8,245 nucleotides of DNA from Prevotellamassilia sp. (GCA_009775705.1 VSQE01000091.1:1-8245); one strand, 5' to 3'; positions 1 to 6,280 are shown, counted from the first letter of the stretch. Numbers and translations are program-made. The notes: generated by a model from the sequence alone, not told the origin.

Positions 1-172
1 TGAAACATGGCCATTATGCCCTCGTTTTTAATCTATTTGGACGAAAAGATGCCAAATACGTTTTAGAGGAAAGATACTGTCTCATCGGGCGAAAAGCAAA
101 TGTTAATTAACCTCCGTTTGCATTTGGCCCTAAACGTACTTTTTGCTTATCGATGCTAAACGTGAAACGGTC
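1..172. other. Left-edge non-coding stretch, no confident gene
   Basis: This lies downstream of the lipid-kinase gene and holds no convincing gene. A plus-strand frame is open from the left edge to a TAA at 108-110 (35 codons, ending GRKANVN). It could be the tail of a gene outside the window, but it uses codons that are scarce in the neighbouring genes (CGA twice, AGA, CTA) and I recognise no family. The 8-base direct repeat CTAAACGT occurs at 130-137 and 156-163. No clear hairpin plus T-run follows the lipid-kinase stop, so the end of that transcript is not visible. Confidence 0.35.
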
Positions 173-1171
173 TCAGGGAATGAGAAACTCGATTTCTTCG
201 GGCATGATTTCTATTGAGAACGTGTCGAGCTCCTGATGCAGGTAACGGCCGTCCAGACTGATGTCTGCTCCCGAGACGGAGTGTACGTCTATGTGTCGGG
301 TGCGCCATACGCGTATGTCCTTGTGGCGCAGAAACCGGCCGGTAAAAAGCAGCCAAAGGCCGTGGAAGAGTTGAGTAAGCTGGGGAGTACTAACCATGCT
401 CAGGTCCAGCTGTCCGTTGTAGGGAACGGCGCTCGGCGTGAGGCCGTACCCGTGGGCCGAACCGATACAGAGCATCATGGCGCGGCGTTTGAAGCGTTCG
501 CCGTTGAGCGAGAAGTCTATCTTGAAATTGAGACGCTGGAAGAGCAACAGGAAGGCAGACGTCAGATGGCTCACCGGTGCGGGCAGGCCGAAGCGGAAGC
601 GCGCCTTCCGCCGCAGGTTGATGATGGAGGCCACCGTGCCTATGTTGATGCAGTTGAGAAAGTAAAGGTCCGGTACGGGCAGGTGGGAGATGCCTTCGTC
701 TGTCCTGGCGGCGGGCGAGGGGTGCAGCACGCCGATGTCGATGCGGCGGGTGCGGCGTTTCAGCAAATGCAGGACCGTGCTTTTATAGTCGTTCTCCTGA
801 AAGCCCCAGTAATGGGCGAAATCGTTGCCGTGGCCGTTGGGGATGACCCCCAGTGCCGGTCGCCGGCCCGTGGGCGATGCCGTGTTCATGATGCCGTTCA
901 GAGCATAGTTCAGGGCGGCGTCTCCCCCTACGATGATAAGGGTGCGGTATCCGCTGCGTGTCATCATGGCGGCCAGACGTTCCACCGATCCCGGACTTTC
1001 GCTTTGGACGAAGTCGAACTGCACGCCTTGCTCGCCAAGATAGTTCCTGATTTTGTTCCAGCGGCGCGACTGGCCTTCTTTGGGACAATAGATGATGCCC
1101 CATATCCCGCTGTCGCTTACTCCTCCTGTGTTGCTGGTATATCCGTTGGTCTGTATATGTATTTCTCCCAT
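173..1171 (-). CDS. Diacylglycerol kinase family lipid kinase
   Basis: The 332-residue protein fits the DAGK_cat / YegS-BmrU-DgkB superfamily, soluble enzymes that phosphorylate diacylglycerol or related lipids with ATP at the inner membrane face. Seen: a Rossmann-like N-terminal domain from about residue 24 (GIWGIIYCP), the nucleotide loop at 81-88 (VGGDAALN), a second glycine loop at 109-118 (VIPNGHGNDF), and the C-terminal beta domain with GLTPSAVPYNGQLDL (243-257) and LDGRYLHQE (306-314). The family's GGDGT signature is GGDAA here, so the loop is altered although the rest of the fold looks intact. ATG at 1171 is the only methionine before residue 69; the roughly 22-residue N-terminal extension could be shorter if a later GTG is used. 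It starts 2 bp after the miaA stop, suggesting cotranscription and translational coupling. The lipid substrate cannot be deduced. Confidence 0.88.
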   Translation of the reverse strand: MGEIHIQTNGYTSNTGGVSDSGIWGIIYCPKEGQSRRWNKIRNYLGEQGVQFDFVQSESPGSVERLAAMMTRSGYRTLIIVGGDAALNYALNGIMNTASPTGRRPALGVIPNGHGNDFAHYWGFQENDYKSTVLHLLKRRTRRIDIGVLHPSPAARTDEGISHLPVPDLYFLNCINIGTVASIINLRRKARFRFGLPAPVSHLTSAFLLLFQRLNFKIDFSLNGERFKRRAMMLCIGSAHGYGLTPSAVPYNGQLDLSMVSTPQLTQLFHGLWLLFTGRFLRHKDIRVWRTRHIDVHSVSGADISLDGRYLHQELDTFSIEIMPEEIEFLIP

Positions 1172-1173
1172 GT

Positions 1174-2124
1174 CTAACTCTTTTTATCTATGCTGTCGGC
1201 CAGCTCAGCCAGTCCGTTTCTCCGCAGGTAGTCCGCAGTCTCCGACAGCCGGGGCAGGGGGGAGGGCAACCATCTGATGGGTGTTCCGCGGCGTTCCATG
1301 CCTCGGAACCACGTCATCTGCCGTTTGGCAAACTGGTGGATGGCTATTTCAAGCCGGGCGGACATCTCCTCATGCGTAAGATGTCCGGTAGCGTAGAGTG
1401 TCAGGTATTTGTATTCAAGTCCGTAATAGATGAGGTCTTCCGCGTCGATGCCTTCCGCAAGCAGTCCGAGCACCTCGTCGGCCATGCCCTCCTCCAGTCT
1501 CGACTTCAGGCGTTCACTGATGCGGCGGCGACGGGTTTCCCTGTCTACGTCAATACCCAGAGTCAGACTGCTGAAACGGGGAAACGGACGGTCTTCCAGA
1601 GGTGTCTTGCGGTAGTATTCTTCAATTTCGATGGCACGGATGGCCCGCTGGGCCGTGTCTACGTCGGTTGTGTTGTGCAGGGTTTTGTAGGAGCGTAGCA
1701 GTTCCGTAAGTTCTGCCAGCGTCTTCTTCTCCAACCGTGTCCGGAGGGCAGGGTCGGGAGGAACCGGGCTGAGCCGGTAGCCGCGCAGTACGCTTTCAAG
1801 ATACAGTCCTGTGCCGCCGCATACGATGACTCTGCGTTTGCGGGCGCGTATGTCGTTGTAGACTTCGAGAAAATCCCGTTGGTACTCAAATACGTTGTAT
1901 TTCGTTCCCGGTTCGGCGATGTCGATGAGGTGATAGGGAATCTGTCTGCCTTCTACCGTATAGTCGGCCAGGTCCTTGCCCGTTCCGATGTCCATGCGGC
2001 GGTATACCTGCCGGCTGTCGGCGCTGATGATTTCAGCGTCGAGCAGATAGGCCAGACGGGCGGCGAAACCCGTTTTGCCCGAGGCCGTGGGGCCGAGCAG
2101 GGTGATAAAGTCGTAAGTTTGCAT
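1174..2124 (-). CDS. miaA: tRNA dimethylallyltransferase MiaA
   Basis: MiaA transfers a dimethylallyl group from DMAPP to N6 of A37 in tRNAs reading UNN codons, the first step toward ms2i6A. The 316 residues match the family length. Seen: P-loop GPTASGKT at 11-18, SADSRQVY at 34-41 with the conserved Asp36, YHLIDI at 64-69, CGGTGLYLESVL at 102-113, an arginine-rich segment DTAQRAIRAIEI at 156-167, and the tRNA-binding AKRQMTWFRGM at 266-276. Some positions differ from the common form: GTGKDL where GTAKP is usual, and AIHQFAKRQ where TRQYAKRQ is usual. Bacteroides genomes are known to carry two miaA genes, and this looks like a divergent copy; which one I cannot say. The P-loop lies ten residues from the start, so the ATG at 2124 is fixed. 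The TAG stop is 2 bp before the lipid-kinase ATG. Confidence 0.95.
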   Translation of the reverse strand: MQTYDFITLLGPTASGKTGFAARLAYLLDAEIISADSRQVYRRMDIGTGKDLADYTVEGRQIPYHLIDIAEPGTKYNVFEYQRDFLEVYNDIRARKRRVIVCGGTGLYLESVLRGYRLSPVPPDPALRTRLEKKTLAELTELLRSYKTLHNTTDVDTAQRAIRAIEIEEYYRKTPLEDRPFPRFSSLTLGIDVDRETRRRRISERLKSRLEEGMADEVLGLLAEGIDAEDLIYYGLEYKYLTLYATGHLTHEEMSARLEIAIHQFAKRQMTWFRGMERRGTPIRWLPSPLPRLSETADYLRRNGLAELADSIDKKS

Positions 2125-2132
2125 ATCGACCG

Positions 2133-2140
2133 CAAACTTA
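2133..2140 (-). promoter_or_regulatory. Putative -7 promoter element of miaA operon
   Basis: On the minus strand the sequence reads TAAGTTTG, an exact match to the Bacteroidota -7 consensus TAnnTTTG. It ends only 8 nt before the miaA ATG, so a start site at the usual distance would give an almost leaderless message. A TTTG-like -33 element is not evident at the expected 19-21 nt spacing. The match may therefore be chance, with the real promoter elsewhere or expression by read-through from gapA. Confidence 0.4.
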
Positions 2141-2180
2141 CTATTTTTTAGTGGAAAACAGGCCGGTCGGGCTTAATAAA

Positions 2181-2216
2181 TAACCGTCTCCGCCGGTTTT
2201 CCGGTGGAGACGGTTA
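2181..2216 (-). terminator. Intrinsic terminator behind gapA
   Basis: A 16-bp stem with one G-U pair closes a 4-base loop. On the plus strand the arms are TAACCGTCTCCGCCGG and CCGGTGGAGACGGTTA around TTTT. Read from gapA, the stem is followed by an A/T-rich TTATTTATTAA tract. It begins about 40 nt past the gapA TAA and separates gapA from the miaA operon. A smaller hairpin (TCGAAC/GTTCGA, 2228-2242) lies between the stop codon and this stem. Confidence 0.85.
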
Positions 2217-2255
2217 ATGTTTATCTGTCGAACTGGGTTCGAGACAAACGGACGA

Positions 2256-3266
2256 TTAGCCGTTTACTTTAGCCATGTGGGCGATCAGTTCGAGCACTTT
2301 GTTGGAGTAACCGATTTCGTTGTCGTACCAGGAAACAACCTTCACGAAGGTGTCGGTCAGGGCGATACCGGCTTTGGCATCGAAGATGGAGGTACGGGCG
2401 TCACCGAGGAAGTCGCTGGAAACGACAGCGTCTTCGGTGTAGCCGAGCACACCGTTCAGTTCGCCTTCGCTGGCTTCCTTCATGGCAGCGCAGATTTCAG
2501 CGTAGGTGGCGGGCTTGGCGAGGTTGACAGTCAGGTCAACTACAGATACATCGAGGGTGGGGACACGCATGGACATACCCGTCAGTTTGCCGTTCAGCTC
2601 GGGAATAACCTTACCTACGGCTTTGGCGGCACCGGTAGAGGAGGGGATGATGTTGCCGCTGGCAGCACGACCGCCGCGCCAGTCTTTCATGGAAGGACCG
2701 TCAACGGTCTTCTGGGTAGCGGTGGTAGAGTGAACGGTGGTCATCAAACCGTCGGTGATGCCGAATTTGTCGTTCAGGACTTTGGCGATGGGAGCCAGGC
2801 AGTTCGTGGTGCAGGATGCATTGGAAACGAACTGGGTGCCCTTAACGTATTTGTCGAAGTTTACGCCGCATACGAACATGGGGGTGTCGTCCTTGGAAGG
2901 AGCGGACATCACTACATATTTTGCACCGGCTTCGATATGAGCCTGAGCTTTTTCTTTGGTGAGGAAGAGACCGGTAGATTCAACTACATATTCGGCACCT
3001 ACTTCATTCCATTTCAGATCTGCCGGGTTACGTTCGGCGGTTACGCGGATCTCCTTGCCGTTTACGATGAGCTTGCTGTTCTCGACATCAGCTTCGATGG
3101 TTCCTTCGAACTGGCCGTGCATGGTGTCATACTTCAGCATGTAAGCCAAGTAATCTACGGGGCAGAGGTCGTTGATGCCTACAATCTGGATGTCGCTGCG
3201 GTTCTGAGCGGCGCGGAAAACGAAACGGCCGATGCGACCGAAACCGTTAATACCTACTTTGATCAT
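2256..3266 (-). CDS. gapA: Glyceraldehyde-3-phosphate dehydrogenase, type I
   Basis: This cytosolic tetrameric enzyme oxidises glyceraldehyde-3-phosphate to 1,3-bisphosphoglycerate with NAD+ and phosphate in glycolysis. The 336 residues are full length. Seen: Rossmann motif INGFGRIGR at 6-14; Asp33 in GINDL, the residue usually associated with NAD rather than NADP preference; catalytic SNASCTTNC with Cys152; His179 in TTVHS; substrate-binding WRGGRAA (196-202) and MSMRVP (231-236, Arg234); and the C-terminal SWYDNEIGYSNKV. Every key residue is present. It is divergent from mscL across 159 bp, has a well-matched -7 box and ends at a strong hairpin, so it is probably a single-gene, highly expressed transcript. 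The A/T-rich leader (about 90 nt) has no Shine-Dalgarno sequence, as usual in this phylum. Confidence 0.98.
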   Translation of the reverse strand: MIKVGINGFGRIGRFVFRAAQNRSDIQIVGINDLCPVDYLAYMLKYDTMHGQFEGTIEADVENSKLIVNGKEIRVTAERNPADLKWNEVGAEYVVESTGLFLTKEKAQAHIEAGAKYVVMSAPSKDDTPMFVCGVNFDKYVKGTQFVSNASCTTNCLAPIAKVLNDKFGITDGLMTTVHSTTATQKTVDGPSMKDWRGGRAASGNIIPSSTGAAKAVGKVIPELNGKLTGMSMRVPTLDVSVVDLTVNLAKPATYAEICAAMKEASEGELNGVLGYTEDAVVSSDFLGDARTSIFDAKAGIALTDTFVKVVSWYDNEIGYSNKVLELIAHMAKVNG

Positions 3267-3326
3267 AACTTTGATATTAATTAAAATGGTTAATATTTAG
3301 TGCTTAAAGGTATGGATGGGAAGAAA

Positions 3327-3339
3327 ATCCGCTTCGGAT
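3327..3339. repeat. Small inverted repeat in gapA leader
   Basis: ATCCG and CGGAT flank a 3-base loop, giving a 5-bp hairpin in the predicted gapA leader about 60 nt before the ATG. Closer to the start, ATATTAA and TTAATAT form a second, A/T-only inverted repeat with a 9-base loop. These could affect message stability or ribosome access, but both are short enough to be chance. Confidence 0.3.
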
Positions 3340-3364
3340 GGCAAGTTTTCTCCCGTTTCCACCG

Positions 3365-3372
3365 CAAAAATA
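3365..3372 (-). promoter_or_regulatory. gapA -7 promoter element
   Basis: The minus strand reads TATTTTTG followed by C, a perfect TAnnTTTG box of the Bacteroidota housekeeping sigma factor. The inferred start near 3358 gives a leader of about 90 nt before the gapA ATG. No good TTTG -33 element is seen; the sequence at that distance is the mscL -7 region. Confidence 0.65.
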
Positions 3373-3384
3373 CAAAATCCTTTT

Positions 3385-3392
3385 TATTTTTG
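3385..3392 (+). promoter_or_regulatory. mscL -7 promoter element
   Basis: The plus strand reads TATTTTTG followed by C, the same perfect TAnnTTTG box as on the gapA side. The inferred start near 3398 gives a leader of roughly 26 nt before mscL. Together with the gapA box it makes a 9-bp perfect inverted repeat (3364-3372 and 3385-3393) with a 12-bp centre, so each promoter's -33 region overlaps the other's -7 box. Confidence 0.65.
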
Positions 3393-3425
3393 CCCATGGT
3401 TTAACGATTAAAAATAATATAAATT

Positions 3426-3854
3426 ATGGGAAAATCCGGTTTTTTGCAAGAGTTTAAGGCTTTTGCCATAAAAGGAAATGCCATAGACATGGCGGTCGGT
3501 GTAATTATAGGCGGTGCTTTCGGAAAAATTGTCACCTCCATTGTGAACGATCTGATCATGCCGCCCATCGGCTGGATCATCGGCGGGGTGGATTTTAAGG
3601 ACCTGAAATACGACATGCCTGTCAATCCGCTGAATGAGGGCGGGGAGCCTGTGTCTATAGCTTACGGAAATTTCCTCCAGACTTGTCTCGATTTTATAAT
3701 CATTGCCTTCTGCGTGTTCCTGCTGGTGAAACTGGTGATGCGTCTGTCCCGTAAGCCTGAGATTGAAAAGGATGCTCCGGCCGCACCGCCGGCGCTGTCC
3801 AAAGAGGAGCAGCTGCTGACCGAGATCCGCGACTTGCTGAAGGAGAAGAAGTAA
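3426..3854 (+). CDS. mscL: Large-conductance mechanosensitive channel MscL
   Basis: MscL is an inner-membrane homopentamer that opens a wide pore when membrane tension rises, releasing solutes during hypo-osmotic shock. The 142 residues match the family. Seen: an amphipathic N-terminus (FLQEFKAFAIKGNAIDMAV, 6-24), glycine-rich TM1 at about 19-47 (GVIIGGAFGKIV, the pore-lining helix), a periplasmic loop of about 35 residues, TM2 at about 83-106 (LDFIIIAFCVFLLVKLV), then a charged linker and a C-terminal helix (KEEQLLTEIRDLLKEKK) that forms the cytoplasmic bundle in known structures. The ATG lies in an A/T-rich context without a Shine-Dalgarno sequence and is fixed by the conserved N-terminus. 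It appears to be a single-gene transcript ending at the hairpin at 3885-3921. Confidence 0.97.
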   Translation: MGKSGFLQEFKAFAIKGNAIDMAVGVIIGGAFGKIVTSIVNDLIMPPIGWIIGGVDFKDLKYDMPVNPLNEGGEPVSIAYGNFLQTCLDFIIIAFCVFLLVKLVMRLSRKPEIEKDAPAAPPALSKEEQLLTEIRDLLKEKK

Positions 3855-3884
3855 GCGGGGAGTTTTGTGTATTAATATTATGTG

Positions 3885-3921
3885 AATAGTCCTTCCGCGC
3901 CCACAGCCCGGAAGGACTATT
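3885..3921. terminator. Bidirectional terminator between mscL and yigZ-like gene
   Basis: A perfect 13-bp stem (AATAGTCCTTCCG and its reverse complement) closes an 11-base loop. It lies 30 nt after the mscL stop and 3 nt beyond the stop of the convergent yigZ-like gene, so it can serve both. The downstream tract is only modestly T-rich (CCTTTATTC) on the plus strand and A/T-rich (CACATAATATTAATAC) on the minus strand. Confidence 0.75.
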
Positions 3922-3924
3922 CCT

Positions 3925-4533
3925 TTATTCTTCGCGGCAGAACTTCACGCTGAAGATGCGGCCTATTCTTTCTTTCAGCCGTTCGCAGGACCCCTGCCTG
4001 ACGGAGATGGTGAGCAACATGTCCGTAGCCGAATATTGGCGGTCGGTGACGGCGGCTTCCTCTTCGCGGCAGTGGCGTAGCACGGCATCGGCGTCGGCAT
4101 AAGGGACGGAGATGCGGAAGGTGGCCATGACGAGCCGTTCTTCGAGTGTGGCCGCTGCCAGGGCTTCGGCGGCGGCGGTCTTGTAGGCTACGGCCAGTCC
4201 GCCGGTGCCCAGTTTTACGCCGCCGAAGTAACGGACTACGGCCACGAGGGTGAAGGTTACACCGAAGGAGCGGAGCTGTCCGAGCAGCGGCTTGCCGGCC
4301 GATCCGGACGGCTCCCCGTCATCGTTGCTTCTGGTCTGTGCGCCGTCGGGCCCCAGGGCATAGGCGTAGCATACATGACGGGCGTCGTAGTACTTCTTGC
4401 GCAGCTCCGCCAGATGCTGTTTGGCCTCATCCTCGTTTTCCACGTGCAGCGCGAAGGCCAGAAAACGGCTGCGTTTTTCCGTGAAGTTGCCTTCTCCCGG
4501 TGTCGCGACGGTCAGGTAGCTGTCGTTGTTCAT
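3925..4533 (-). CDS. YigZ / IMPACT family protein
   Basis: The 202 residues form a YigZ/UPF0029 (IMPACT N-terminal domain) protein with a C-terminal DUF1949-like domain from about residue 130. Seen: EKRSRFLAF (19-27), DARHVCYAYALG (50-61), RSNDDGEPSGSAGKP (68-82) and VVRYFGGVKLGTGGLAVAYK (99-118). These are the conserved blocks of the family. Eukaryotic IMPACT regulates GCN2; the bacterial role is not settled, with nucleic-acid or translation-related binding proposed from structure, so no reaction is assigned. The conserved block begins about 18 residues in, supporting the ATG at 4533. It starts 33 bp after the MaoC gene and is the last gene of the leftward unit. The spacer holds a 5-bp hairpin (4552-4564) without a T-run, unlikely to terminate transcription. 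Confidence 0.92.
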   Translation of the reverse strand: MNNDSYLTVATPGEGNFTEKRSRFLAFALHVENEDEAKQHLAELRKKYYDARHVCYAYALGPDGAQTRSNDDGEPSGSAGKPLLGQLRSFGVTFTLVAVVRYFGGVKLGTGGLAVAYKTAAAEALAAATLEERLVMATFRISVPYADADAVLRHCREEEAAVTDRQYSATDMLLTISVRQGSCERLKERIGRIFSVKFCREE

Positions 4534-4566
4534 GGATGGCTGGAGAGTAGACCGCGTTACGCGGGT

Positions 4567-5028
4567 TTATTCGAAATGGTAGAGGAAGGTGGCTACGCCC
4601 GTCAGGGCCGGTTTCTTCTGGTCCTTGATTTCGATGGCGAATTTGATTTCGGCTTTGCACACGCCCCGCAGGTTGGCGATGTTCTGAAGTGAGGCCACGA
4701 GGCGTACGCTCTGGCCTGAAAGAACGGCCTGTCCGAATTTCATTTTGTCCATGCCGTAGTTCACCATCATGCGCAGGTTGTTTACCTGGATGATCTGTTC
4801 CCACAGATAGGGCAACAGCGAGAGAGTCAGGTAGCCGTGTACGATGGTTTGTCCGAAGGGGCCGGTCTTGGCGCGTTCCGTGTCTACGTGTATCCACTGG
4901 TGGTCCAGCGTGGCGTCGGCAAACTGGTTGATACGTTCCTGGGGCACTTCCAACCAGTCGGATGTGCCGAGTTCCTGTCCCAGTCGGGCGGCGAATTCTT
5001 CGTAAGAATTGATGATTAATTTGCTCAT
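4567..5028 (-). CDS. MaoC-like (R)-specific enoyl-CoA hydratase
   Basis: The 153-residue hot-dog-fold protein belongs to the MaoC/(R)-hydratase group, which adds water to trans-2-enoyl-CoA to give (R)-3-hydroxyacyl-CoA. Seen: FADATLDHQWIHVDTERAK (36-54), holding the catalytic pair D42 and H47 in the D-x4-H spacing of hydratase 2, then GPFGQTIVHGYLTLSL (56-71) and the later strands MDKMKFGQAVLSGQSVRL. The DHQWIHVD form resembles, from memory, the mycobacterial HtdZ (Rv0130) subgroup. The glycine normally before the catalytic aspartate is Leu41 here. Length is that of a single-domain dimer-forming member. It lies 41 bp after the membrane-anchored gene without a visible promoter, so it is probably the second gene of that operon. 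The physiological substrate is not evident, and no other fatty-acid gene is nearby. Confidence 0.9.
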   Translation of the reverse strand: MSKLIINSYEEFAARLGQELGTSDWLEVPQERINQFADATLDHQWIHVDTERAKTGPFGQTIVHGYLTLSLLPYLWEQIIQVNNLRMMVNYGMDKMKFGQAVLSGQSVRLVASLQNIANLRGVCKAEIKFAIEIKDQKKPALTGVATFLYHFE

Positions 5029-5069
5029 AAAGCAGGTTGTTAATAGGTCTTGGATAAATGTGCTTGTTT

Positions 5070-5978
5070 CTATCGTTGGGAAATTTCCTGCATGATCAGC
5101 GAGGTCAGCATGAATTGGCTGTTCAGTTCGGCCACGGCTTTGTAGGAGCCGAAAGTTTTTCCTTCGTTGTCGCGTTCGATGTGCTGGTCTACCGAGAAGG
5201 TCAGCCGGTAGTGGGTTCCGCCGTCGTCGGCCGGAATTTTTGTGATGAACAGATCATCGTTGACGCGGAAAGTACACTTCAGGATGTGTTCGTTGAACAT
5301 TCTCTTCACAATTTCCGTGACATCGGCTTTCGTTGCCTCTTTTTTGTTCAGGAAACTGTCCATCACGGGCGTGATGAGTGTACAGATCGTGGCGGCATCG
5401 TTGTCACTCAGTGCAGAGAAGAAGGTGAGGATCGTTTCCTGTGTGGCTTCGGTCTCCTCGGGAGTGACGGTCTGGTTTTTCACCATGCTTTCGGCAATGG
5501 CGGCTTCGCTGGCGTAGTTGCCCTCGGGATGTTGTTCCAGATAGCGGGTGTATGCCTCGGAGGTTCCCAATTTTTGTGCCAGCAGCCAGTCTAATGAGTC
5601 TATCTTGATGTCGCAAAGCCGGTCGTAGTAGGGGTGGGGAAAGGTATTCTTGAATCTGACGAAATCGCTTGTGCTTCCCGAGGCGGCTATCTTTTTCCAA
5701 TTGGACTCCATGGTTTGCAGGCGTGCCAGCCGCTCGCGTACGGAGCGGGCATGGATGCTGTTGGGAAAGTCGTTGAGAAAAGCCTCGTAGTCGGCCGTAT
5801 CGTAATTGTTCTCCAGAATTTCGTAGGCTTCCTCTTCCGCTCTTTCGTTGTCCGCCCTTTCCAGAAAGAGCCATGTGGTGCCTCCGGCAATGAGTAAAAA
5901 CAGAAGGACAATGGCGGCGGTCCGCCATTTCCGCTTGCCGGCCGGAGCAGTCTCCGGGTTATTGTCTTGTGTTTCCAT
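5070..5978 (-). CDS. Membrane-anchored repeat protein with NTF2-like C-terminus, function unknown
   Basis: The preferred start is the ATG at 5978 (302 residues, METQDNNPE). A longer TTG start at 6017 would fall inside the -7 promoter box and is rejected. Residues 1-19 are polar and basic (KRKWR), followed by one membrane segment at about 20-39 (AAIVLLFLLIAGGTTWLFL), so the rest should be periplasmic or extracytoplasmic. Residues 60-163 hold three degenerate repeats: DYEAFLNDFPNS (63-74), DFVRFKNTFPHP (105-116) and AYTRYLEQHPEG (142-153), each a helix ending in an FP or HP turn, TPR/Sel1-like in style. Residues 178-300 resemble an NTF2/SnoaL-like domain (TILTFFSALSDNDAATICTLI, then beta strands such as YRLTFSVDQH). 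That assignment is inference from pattern. First gene of the leftward three-gene unit; no specific function can be named. Confidence 0.8.
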   Translation of the reverse strand: METQDNNPETAPAGKRKWRTAAIVLLFLLIAGGTTWLFLERADNERAEEEAYEILENNYDTADYEAFLNDFPNSIHARSVRERLARLQTMESNWKKIAASGSTSDFVRFKNTFPHPYYDRLCDIKIDSLDWLLAQKLGTSEAYTRYLEQHPEGNYASEAAIAESMVKNQTVTPEETEATQETILTFFSALSDNDAATICTLITPVMDSFLNKKEATKADVTEIVKRMFNEHILKCTFRVNDDLFITKIPADDGGTHYRLTFSVDQHIERDNEGKTFGSYKAVAELNSQFMLTSLIMQEISQR

Positions 5979-6014
5979 GTCTTGTATTTTTATCTGATTA
6001 TGGATTTTCCAGTG

Positions 6015-6022
6015 CAAAATTA
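6015..6022 (-). promoter_or_regulatory. -7 promoter element of the three-gene leftward unit
   Basis: The minus strand reads TAATTTTG followed by C, an exact TAnnTTTG match. The inferred start site near 6008 gives a leader of about 30 nt to the ATG at 5978. The element overlaps the TTG at 6015-6017, which rules that codon out as a start. A -33 TTTG is not obvious. Confidence 0.6.
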
Positions 6023-6178
6023 CAAAATAAAATAGAAACCCTTTCCAGCTCTTTCACAAACTTTTCTTTTTTGTGCATTTTTCATGTTCGCAGATGTGTA
6101 AAAAAAGAATCTTTTTACGGATAAGTCAACTAATTCGTGAAAAATATCATTGTTTACCTCATCATTTATTAAAATGTG
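6023..6178. other. A/T-rich divergent intergenic region
   Basis: This lies between the two divergent promoters, and no gene is supported in it. Two short inverted repeats are present: CACAAA/TTTGTG at 6055-6075 and GTAAAAA/TTTTTAC at 6098-6118 with a 7-base loop. The second could be a regulator site or a weak terminator-like hairpin in either direction. Both consist largely of A/T runs, so chance is likely. Confidence 0.35.
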
Positions 6179-6186
6179 TATATTTG
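6179..6186 (+). promoter_or_regulatory. -7 promoter element of the FAS1-type gene
   Basis: The sequence TATATTTG followed by C matches TAnnTTTG exactly. A partial -33-like TTTA lies at 6153-6156, 22 nt upstream. The inferred start near 6192 implies a leader of about 110 nt before the ATG at 6302, long compared with the roughly 26-30 nt inferred for mscL and the leftward unit. Confidence 0.6.
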
Positions 6187-6227
6187 CGGCGGCGGCATGG
6201 TGCCATAGTCTTTCATTGCAGAGGAAT

Positions 6228-6280
6228 GGGGCCCGTTCTGCATTGGGGACGTGGGAAATTCGAAGTGTAAAACGGGCCTC
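6228..6280 (+). promoter_or_regulatory. Structured leader with long-range stem ahead of FAS1-type gene
   Basis: GGCCCGTT (6230-6237) and AACGGGCC (6271-6278) are perfect complements, with two further outer pairs (one G-U), around a 33-base loop. Six bases later comes CTTTTAATTT, 5 nt before the ATG. The layout would suit an attenuator or translation-control element. A small upstream hairpin (GGCA/TGCC, 6194-6204) precedes it. The long loop and delayed T-run make a plain terminator unlikely. I recognise no known riboswitch class. Confidence 0.35.

Noticed and set aside
137..145. Promoter-like TACTTTTTG pointing right at the left edge
   Set aside because: It is one base too long for TAnnTTTG, the upstream TTTG is at the wrong spacing, and it would only read antisense into the lipid-kinase gene.
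236..1177. Long open frame on the plus strand opposite the lipid-kinase gene
   Set aside because: It is antisense to a clear DAGK-family protein, shows no domain, and is explained by the G/C-rich codon use of the real gene.
2217..3284. 355-codon open frame opposite gapA
   Set aside because: It mirrors the gapA reading frame exactly; gapA is fully supported with all catalytic residues and this frame shows only low-complexity sequence.
6073..6270. Small plus-strand open frame across the divergent control region
   Set aside because: It runs through the -7 box and leader of the downstream gene, has no family resemblance, and its composition is intergenic.
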